A DNA stretch of 64,000 bases from Prosthecobacter sp. GTDB taxonomy: Bacteria; Verrucomicrobiota; Verrucomicrobiia; Verrucomicrobiales; Verrucomicrobiaceae. The notes beneath the pieces are model-generated. The model saw nothing but the letters and a program-made list of their open reading frames with translations, was not told where the DNA came from and ran no database searches. Shown piece by piece: positions 58,231 through 64,000 of the stretch. The stretch is taken from NCBI GenBank assembly GCA_021733925.1, contig JAIPJY010000033.1, positions 1 to 64,000 of the forward strand, written 5' to 3'. Numbering within the stretch: position 1 is the stretch's first letter; every line of letters starts with the position of its first letter. Both the position numbers and the translations under genes were made by a program.

Positions 58231-59625
58231 ATGTGGCGCTCATTTCTTTGCCTAGGGGTCATGCTGACCACCGCTCTCACTGCAGCAGAACCCGCGAAGC
58301 TGCGATTGGTCGCCGACCTGAATCCGGGGCCGGACAGCTCTGTGTTGACAGACTTCTTTGTGTCGGAGGGCAAGGTCTGGTTTAGAGCTGCATCCACTCA
58401 GGGCGGCAAAACAGTTTGGTCGCTCTTTGTCACAGACGGCAGTACGGCTGGCACGCGACGCATCAAAGATTTTCCGGTGAATGATCGCAGTTCATTTTTT
58501 GACAACCCCTTTGTTTTTGAGAACCGCCTGTACTTCCAGGGACCTAACGCTGCTCTAGGCAAAGGCAGCCGGGTCTGGGTGACGGACGGCACCGAGGCTG
58601 GGACTCAGCCCATTTCCGAGGATGGCAAAGATGTGTGTGATGAATACAAGCCAGTTCTAGTCGGTGATCGCCTGGTGCTCTTACTTCATGGCGACTACGA
58701 TGGGCATGGATTGGTGGCACTCAATCTCCACACCGGCGTGACGGAAACCATTGCCGTGCCTTTTGACGGCTGGGAGGACCAAACCGATGTCGCGATGCTG
58801 AAAGGGAACCTGCTGAGACTGGACTTAAATGGCAAGGCGTTGTGGAGCATCGATGGCACACGTTCCGGATTGAAAAGGCTGGTTTTGCCGGGACTCCCGA
58901 CCTTTGAAAATGATGATGGACTCAATCAATTTGTCTCCCTGCCCAATGGAGTACTGATGCTGCCCAATGGGCAAATGAAGCCACCATTGGAGTTGTGGCA
59001 TACGGATGGAAAGTCCTTGGCCAAAGTGGCTGCATGGTGGCCCGACAATCTTGCCACTAAACTCTGGTTCGGTCGTGTGGGTGATCTCGGCCTGATGCTC
59101 GCCTACGATCGTACCCGGCGCTGCGGCTTGTGGAGCAGTGATGGCACAGCCGCAGGATCAAGGACCCTTTTGGACAGCGATCCGTACAAGGATGCCGACT
59201 TCTCTTTTCCAAGAACTCCTCATCCTAGTCCGGTGGTCGCCGGAGGACGGCTCTACTTTCTGATGGATGACGGTCAGCATGGTCTTGAACTTTGGTGCGC
59301 GGATGGCACCCCAAGTGGCGCGCATCTCGTGGTCGACATTGCCCTTGGAGATGAAGATGCGGAGATTTTCAAATTGTTCCCGATGGCAGATGGTCGCCTG
59401 TTGTTCCAGCGCAAGAACGCAAACGCTGACAGAGACGTTTGGATCACTGACGGGTCAGAAGTGGGAAGCCGCAGACTGGCAACACTCAAACGGTGGACTG
59501 ACGTCGATGCCGTGCTCAACGGGATGCTTCTCATGGTGTCGGAAAATGATCAGTTCGGGCAGGAACTTCACGCCCTGGACATCCCGGCACTGACCACGCC
59601 CAAGGCGGCAACCGGGTCCAAGTGA
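58231..59625 (+). CDS. Exported ELWxxDGT-repeat (beta-propeller) protein
   Basis: A 464-residue protein with signal peptide WRSFLCLGVMLTTALTA. The body has ELWxxDGT-type repeats: VWVTDGTEAGT, LWHTDGK, LWSSDGTAAGS, LWCADGTPSGA, VWITDGSEVGS, plus LFVTDGSTAGT, about six in all, spaced 45-80 residues. These repeats commonly form beta-propellers on exported proteins. Its function is unknown. It converges with ppc, leaving 33 bp, with no clear hairpin. Confidence 0.85.
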   Translation: MWRSFLCLGVMLTTALTAAEPAKLRLVADLNPGPDSSVLTDFFVSEGKVWFRAASTQGGKTVWSLFVTDGSTAGTRRIKDFPVNDRSSFFDNPFVFENRLYFQGPNAALGKGSRVWVTDGTEAGTQPISEDGKDVCDEYKPVLVGDRLVLLLHGDYDGHGLVALNLHTGVTETIAVPFDGWEDQTDVAMLKGNLLRLDLNGKALWSIDGTRSGLKRLVLPGLPTFENDDGLNQFVSLPNGVLMLPNGQMKPPLELWHTDGKSLAKVAAWWPDNLATKLWFGRVGDLGLMLAYDRTRRCGLWSSDGTAAGSRTLLDSDPYKDADFSFPRTPHPSPVVAGGRLYFLMDDGQHGLELWCADGTPSGAHLVVDIALGDEDAEIFKLFPMADGRLLFQRKNANADRDVWITDGSEVGSRRLATLKRWTDVDAVLNGMLLMVSENDQFGQELHALDIPALTTPKAATGSK

Positions 59626-59658
59626 CCTCGGCGCGAACCTCGGGAACTCTGCCTTGTT

Positions 59659-62412
59659 TTAACCCGTGGTTCGCAGCCCGGACGCAATCGCATTGATCGA
59701 AATCAGCAAGTCCGAAACCATCGCATCCGCAGCCTCCGTTTTACCGGCAGCAGTGAGTCCACGCCATTCACGCAGCAGGGCGATCTGCTGATCGTGCAGC
59801 ACCTTGAGCGGTTCTTCACGAATGTTCAGCGTGTAGGCGAGCCGCGGACGGCGTCCTTCGAAGGTGCCTTGGAAGAGGTCGTCGATGATGGCGCGGGTGG
59901 CTTCGTATTCGCTGAGGATGGTGCCGAGAAAGCGGTCACGCACGGCGGTGTCTTCCACCAGACCGGCGTAGGCGCGCATGAGGTCGGTGTTGGCGCTGAC
60001 GAGGGAGCTCTCGATGTTGGTGAGGACGTAGCGCAAAAAGGCCGAGCCGGGAATGGCGGCGGCCAGGGTGGCGTAGCTCTTGGGAGCTTCGGTCTTGAGC
60101 TTGGTTAAAGCGCTGCCGGCACCGAACCAACCGGGGAGATAGAAACGTGACTGAGTCCAAGAAAAGACCCACGGAATGGCGCGCAGATCGTCGAGCGAGG
60201 CCTGGCCGGTACGGCGGGCAGGGCGGGAGCCGATGCGTGCGTTTTCCAGCGCATCAATCGGCGTGGCCTGCCGGTAGAACTTCATGAAGTCCGGCGCGTG
60301 CAGGAAGGCGCGATACGCATCACGGCTGTCGGCAGCCAGTTTGTCAAACAGCGGTTCAAGTTCCGGCGGGGAGCTGGATTCAGTGCAGCGATGCCGTGCG
60401 GTGGCAGCCGTGGCAGAGGCCATGAGCAGCTCGGAATTATAAACAGCGGAGCCAATGTGCGCGTATTTTTGCGCGATGGTCTCGCCCTGCTCAGTCATGC
60501 GCATGCCGCCGCTGAGAGAGCCGTGCGGCAGCGCTTCCATGAACCAATGCGTAGGACCTGCACCACGTCCGACGGTGCCGCCACGGCCATGGAAAAAGAT
60601 CGGGCGCACGCCATGCCGATGGATCGTGGTGGAAAGCTCACGCTGCGCACGATGCAGTGCACACTGGCTGGCAACGATGCCGCAGTCCTTGTTCGAGTCG
60701 GAGTAGCCAACCATCATCTGGAACACGGGCGTGCCGCCCTTGCTTTGCGCGAGAAGACTGCGCTTGGCGACAGGATGCGAGAGAAAGGCCTCGACGATGC
60801 CCGGGCCGGATTCGAGATCGCCCATGGTTTCAAACAAAGGCACGACGGGCAGGGGACACACGAGACCTTCATCACTCCAGGCCATGAGCCCGGCTTCACG
60901 AGCCAGAATAAAGACGACGAGCATGTCTTCCACACAACGTGTCATCGAAATGATCAGGGAACCCAGCCCCGCATTGCCAAACTTGGCGCGGTGGTCGGCC
61001 AGGACGCGGTAGCAGTCCAGCACGGTGTCTGCTTCAGGTCCGGCGGAGATGCCAGGAGAGAGGAAGGGGCGCGGAGAGGCGAGTTCGCGATCAAGCAGGG
61101 CACGCTTTTCCTCTATGCTCCAGTCGATGAAGGAGCCTCCGTCCAGCAGGCCAGCGGCACGCAAAAGCTGATCGAGCGCCTTCTCATGGAACGCGGAATT
61201 CTGACGTACATCGAGCACCGCAGAGTGGAAACCGAAGGCGGTGAGATTGCGGCGGAACGGAACGATCTGTTCTTCGACAACGGCCTTGGAACCGACATCA
61301 AGCAATGTCTGAGCGAGGATGTCGATGTCAGCACGCAATTCCTCCGGCTGCACATACGCGACAGCTGAGGAGGGCTTCTCAATGGCGAGCAGGACCTTCG
61401 CGTGCATGAGGTAAACAGCGGCACGCCACGGCTCTTCCTTGTTGCGCTCCAAAATGTTGGCGAGATCAACGCCCGGCTCGGTCTTGAGCTGCGCAGTGAG
61501 GGTCCCGATCAGCTCCGTGAGATGCGGCGGCGTGATCTGAAACAGCGAACTCAGCGGCAAATGGAACGCGAGAGCTTCCAGCCCTCGGCGCTGCACGCGC
61601 AGGGCGTTTTTGCGCATGACCTTCAAGGCATGGCGGGTGACATCTGCCGTGACAAATGGGTGACCGTCGCGGTCGCCGCCGATCCAGGAGCCAAAGCGAA
61701 TCAGCGGCGGCAGGGAGTCAACTTCCGCCACATTAAAACCAGCGGCCTGCCAGGCCTCGCGCAGGTGGACATGCGCACGGGTCAGCGCCTCAGGAAACAC
61801 ATCGCGCAAATAGTGCAGCGCGTTTTGTAGCTCAGCCTCGATGCTGGGGCGCGTGACGTGGATCTCGCCGGTGCGCCAGAGGTTTTCGAGTTGGGTCTGC
61901 AGCTGGCTTTGCAGGCGGGCCTGCTCACGCGGCGTGTAGGCCGGGTTCTCATGACGGTTCATGAGGCTGTAAATCTCGCGGTGCAGCTCGCGCACGGTCT
62001 CGCGCTTGGCCTCGGTGGGATGTGCGGTAAGCACGGGTTCCACGCAGACATCGCGCAGCGCCGCGAGGATTTCCGCCTCGGTGAGGCCAAGTGTTTGCAA
62101 ATGCCTCAAATTGTCCGCCCACAGGCCCTTCTCAGCCTCGGGACCGCTCTTTTTCTCACGCAGACGGCGGATTTGCGAGGCGGCCCGCTCCTCGACGACA
62201 TTGAGCAGCTGAAAAGCGATCGAATAAGCCTGACCCAGGGAGCGATTCGTTTTTTGCGGAACCCCGGTGCCGATCCATGGGAGGCTGGCGGCCAGTTCCG
62301 GCTCCCCCAGCTGCTGAAGCACGGCGGAGAAAGCCTCCATCAGGTATCGCAGGTCGTCTTCGAGAAGTTGAAAGCCGAGGGTGCGGAGGTTTTGCGGAGG
62401 AGTTTCGGACAT
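59659..62412 (-). CDS. ppc: Phosphoenolpyruvate carboxylase
   Basis: A 917-residue PEP carboxylase, which makes oxaloacetate from PEP and bicarbonate to refill the TCA cycle. Visible are the active-site histidine His131 in LTAHPTEAKRETV, the SNKDCGI segment, the glycine-rich FHGRGGTVGRGAGPTH, the MTEQGETI motif and DLRAIPWVFSWTQSRFYLPGW near the end. It is slightly longer than the E. coli enzyme (883). It lies alone on the minus strand, converging with the ELWxxDGT gene and downstream of a Gfo/Idh gene. Confidence 0.96.
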   Translation of the reverse strand: MSETPPQNLRTLGFQLLEDDLRYLMEAFSAVLQQLGEPELAASLPWIGTGVPQKTNRSLGQAYSIAFQLLNVVEERAASQIRRLREKKSGPEAEKGLWADNLRHLQTLGLTEAEILAALRDVCVEPVLTAHPTEAKRETVRELHREIYSLMNRHENPAYTPREQARLQSQLQTQLENLWRTGEIHVTRPSIEAELQNALHYLRDVFPEALTRAHVHLREAWQAAGFNVAEVDSLPPLIRFGSWIGGDRDGHPFVTADVTRHALKVMRKNALRVQRRGLEALAFHLPLSSLFQITPPHLTELIGTLTAQLKTEPGVDLANILERNKEEPWRAAVYLMHAKVLLAIEKPSSAVAYVQPEELRADIDILAQTLLDVGSKAVVEEQIVPFRRNLTAFGFHSAVLDVRQNSAFHEKALDQLLRAAGLLDGGSFIDWSIEEKRALLDRELASPRPFLSPGISAGPEADTVLDCYRVLADHRAKFGNAGLGSLIISMTRCVEDMLVVFILAREAGLMAWSDEGLVCPLPVVPLFETMGDLESGPGIVEAFLSHPVAKRSLLAQSKGGTPVFQMMVGYSDSNKDCGIVASQCALHRAQRELSTTIHRHGVRPIFFHGRGGTVGRGAGPTHWFMEALPHGSLSGGMRMTEQGETIAQKYAHIGSAVYNSELLMASATAATARHRCTESSSPPELEPLFDKLAADSRDAYRAFLHAPDFMKFYRQATPIDALENARIGSRPARRTGQASLDDLRAIPWVFSWTQSRFYLPGWFGAGSALTKLKTEAPKSYATLAAAIPGSAFLRYVLTNIESSLVSANTDLMRAYAGLVEDTAVRDRFLGTILSEYEATRAIIDDLFQGTFEGRRPRLAYTLNIREEPLKVLHDQQIALLREWRGLTAAGKTEAADAMVSDLLISINAIASGLRTTG

Positions 62413-62524
62413 GGCTGGGTGGAGCTTATGAATCTAAGCAGGAAGGATGCCTGATTCACACTCAGCCGTCTCGAAAGCCGAAGGAAAAGGCTAGATCAAG
62501 CGCCAATCGCTGAAATGGCAGCTT

Positions 62525-63835
62525 TTAGACCGGGTAAAGCCAGGGCTTCCGATACTCGCGCTGCATGAGTTTGCTGGCCTCTGCGTCGCCAATAATCAGC
62601 TCCTTCTCAGGGTCCCAATGGATGCTCCGGCCGGCTTTGTAGCTAAGCATGCCGAGCAGGGGCAGGCAGGTGGACCGGTGGGCGCTTTCGATGTCGGCGA
62701 TGGGCTGCTTTTTCTTCTCGATGGCATCGATGAAATCGGCCCAGAGCAGGGCGATGTTGTGACCATCGGGCTCCTGAAGCTGGTGGTTGCCGTGCTTCTC
62801 GCCCTCTTTGGGATTCACCGGGTAGAAGGTCCAACCGTCGCGCCAGCCGATGTGCAGCACGCCTTTCTCGCCGTAAAAGTAGCAGCCGATCTTGTGCTTC
62901 TCGTTGTTGTTCTCGGCAAACTTGCGGTGCTCCCACACGGCCGTGAACTGCTCAAACTCAAACGTGGCCACCTGATGATCCGGCGCATCGGTGGTCTGCT
63001 CCTTGTCATTGAGCACGGCAGGACCGGCGATAGGCCGCCCCCCGGTGCAGAAGATTTTCTTTGGCCCTTTTTCGCCACTCCAGAGCATGATCTGGTCCAG
63101 CCAATGCACGCCCCAGTCGGCCATGGTGCCGTTGGCGTAGTCGAGGAAATGACGCCAGCCGCCGGGATGCAGCTTGGAGTTGAACGGGCGCATCGGCGCC
63201 GGGCCGCACCACAGGTCCCAGTCCATGCCTTCGGGCACCTGACTGTTCGGTTTCGGCTGCTCGGGGCCGCCCTTGCTGTCGGCAAACGCGCGCACCATGC
63301 CCACCTTGCCCACGGCGCCGGATTTGAGAAAATTCATCGCCTCGACGTGATGCGGGCCGATCCGGCGATGCAGACCCACCTGCACCACGACGCCAGCCTC
63401 GCGGGCGGCCTTCACCATCGCCTTGCTCTCATTGATCGTGTGCCCCGTCGGCTTTTCGACATAGATATGAGCGCCTGCTTTGCACGCAGCGATGGTTTGC
63501 AGCGCATGCCAGTGGTCCGGCGTGGCGATGATGACGATCTCCGGCTTCTCCTTGTCCAGCAGTTCGCGGTAGTCCTTGTATAGCTTCGGGTCGTCTCCAG
63601 AGAGGCCGTTCACCTCATCACCCGCATTGGAGGCCACGTCTTCATGCACATCACACAAAGCGCAGACCTTGATGCGGCCGGAAGCCAGCGCCTCCTTCAA
63701 GATGTTCATCCCCCACCAGCCTGAACCAATCAAAGCCGTCCGGTACTTCTTCGCCGGATCAGCCCCGAAGATGTGAAACGAGGAAGCGGCAAACGCGGCG
63801 GTGCTGGTGGAAAGAAAATGGCGGCGGGAAGTCAT
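62525..63835 (-). CDS. Tat-exported Gfo/Idh/MocA family oxidoreductase, copy 3
   Basis: A 436-residue protein with twin-arginine signal TSRRHFLSTSTAAFAASSFHIFG. The Rossmann start is YRTALIGSGWWGMNIL, the EKP motif is YVEKPTGHTINESKAMV, and the WDLWCGPAPMRPFNSKLHPGGW region matches the PVC-expanded subgroup. ATG at 63835 opens the Tat signal; 63865 would add ten residues. It is probably a periplasmic sugar or glycan oxidoreductase. Upstream lies an inverted-repeat spacer. Confidence 0.9.
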   Translation of the reverse strand: MTSRRHFLSTSTAAFAASSFHIFGADPAKKYRTALIGSGWWGMNILKEALASGRIKVCALCDVHEDVASNAGDEVNGLSGDDPKLYKDYRELLDKEKPEIVIIATPDHWHALQTIAACKAGAHIYVEKPTGHTINESKAMVKAAREAGVVVQVGLHRRIGPHHVEAMNFLKSGAVGKVGMVRAFADSKGGPEQPKPNSQVPEGMDWDLWCGPAPMRPFNSKLHPGGWRHFLDYANGTMADWGVHWLDQIMLWSGEKGPKKIFCTGGRPIAGPAVLNDKEQTTDAPDHQVATFEFEQFTAVWEHRKFAENNNEKHKIGCYFYGEKGVLHIGWRDGWTFYPVNPKEGEKHGNHQLQEPDGHNIALLWADFIDAIEKKKQPIADIESAHRSTCLPLLGMLSYKAGRSIHWDPEKELIIGDAEASKLMQREYRKPWLYPV

Positions 63836-63903
63836 GGATGGCGGCGATGAAAGCATGCGCGTCAAATAACGCCAGCCGTTCGAGAGGCTTGCGAAGGAAA
63901 GAC

Positions 63904-63976
63904 AGTACTGGTGAGCTTTAGCTCGCTCCGGACAGCGCGGCGCATTTCCCAGAACGAGCTAAAGCTCGCCAGTACT
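63904..63976. repeat. Inverted repeat with AGTACTGGYGAGCTTTAGCTCG arms
   Basis: Left arm 63904-63928 and right arm 63952-63976 match as reverse complements at 23 of 25 positions, with a 23-base spacer. A T-run follows on the plus strand. It is non-coding. Confidence 0.7.
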
Positions 63977-64000
63977 TTTTCACCTGAAACCCGCTACGCA

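Overview
The window looks like a chromosomal segment of a Verrucomicrobiota bacterium, most like Verrucomicrobiaceae/Prosthecobacter-type genomes. This rests on gene content, not on a database match: several secreted sulfatases, Tat-exported Gfo/Idh/MocA oxidoreductases, a DUF1080 / PVC-type haem-binding giant protein, a PEP-CTERM surface protein, a GMC oxidoreductase with a gluconate-dehydrogenase subunit-3-like partner, high GC, and start codons that mostly lack a Shine-Dalgarno sequence. No tRNA, rRNA, CRISPR array, transposase, integrase or prophage gene was recognised.

Layout. 0-8 kb: a lipoprotein, then a complete F1Fo ATP synthase operon on the minus strand (order a-c-b-delta-alpha-gamma-beta-epsilon), with a strong rho-independent terminator at one end and a promoter plus Crp-like palindrome at the other. 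8-16 kb: a sulfatase, a QueD-like enzyme, a PEP-CTERM autotransporter-repeat protein, and a GMC oxidoreductase / 3-TM protein / Tat-exported subunit-3 operon. 16-22 kb: gyrB, a four-helix-bundle (S23-type) protein and gyrA, closed by a terminator. 22-30 kb: a sulfatase; a LuxI/FeeM-like acyl synthase flanked by two paralogous PaaK/CapK-type adenylate-forming ligases (the best candidate for an undescribed system here); then glycerate kinase, fabD and a thioredoxin-fold protein. 30-33 kb: a sensor kinase and a receiver protein fused to a degenerate kinase. 33-40 kb: two Gfo/Idh oxidoreductases, two sulfatases and a DUF433/DUF5615 toxin-antitoxin-like pair. 40-46.7 kb: two minus-strand operons, thiD / S41 pseudo-protease / IF-1-like protein and HslV-like Ntn hydrolase / esterase / SUMF1-domain protein, with apaG between them. 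46.9-50.2 kb: two secreted repeat proteins. 50.2-56 kb: an enlarged adenylate-kinase-like protein and the 1477-residue DUF1080-dehydrogenase-cytochrome fusion. 56-64 kb: an AraC regulator, an unknown membrane protein, an ELWxxDGT-repeat protein, PEP carboxylase and a third Gfo/Idh protein.

How the genes fit together. Housekeeping energy and information genes (atp, gyr, ppc, fabD, thiD) alternate with extracytoplasmic polysaccharide-catabolism genes: four sulfatases, all carrying the C-x-P-S/T-R formylglycine motif, three exported sugar-type oxidoreductases and the DUF1080 fusion. This suggests growth on sulfated or complex glycans. A SUMF1-domain protein is present but lacks the FGE cysteines, so the sulfatase-maturing enzyme probably lies elsewhere.

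Intergenic DNA carries several repeat families: a 48-bp dispersed repeat, a short palindrome family around ACTTGCCAAGT, and A-rich tandem repeats. All coordinates and motif readings come from the sequence alone. Family names are recognition-based and unverified by search.
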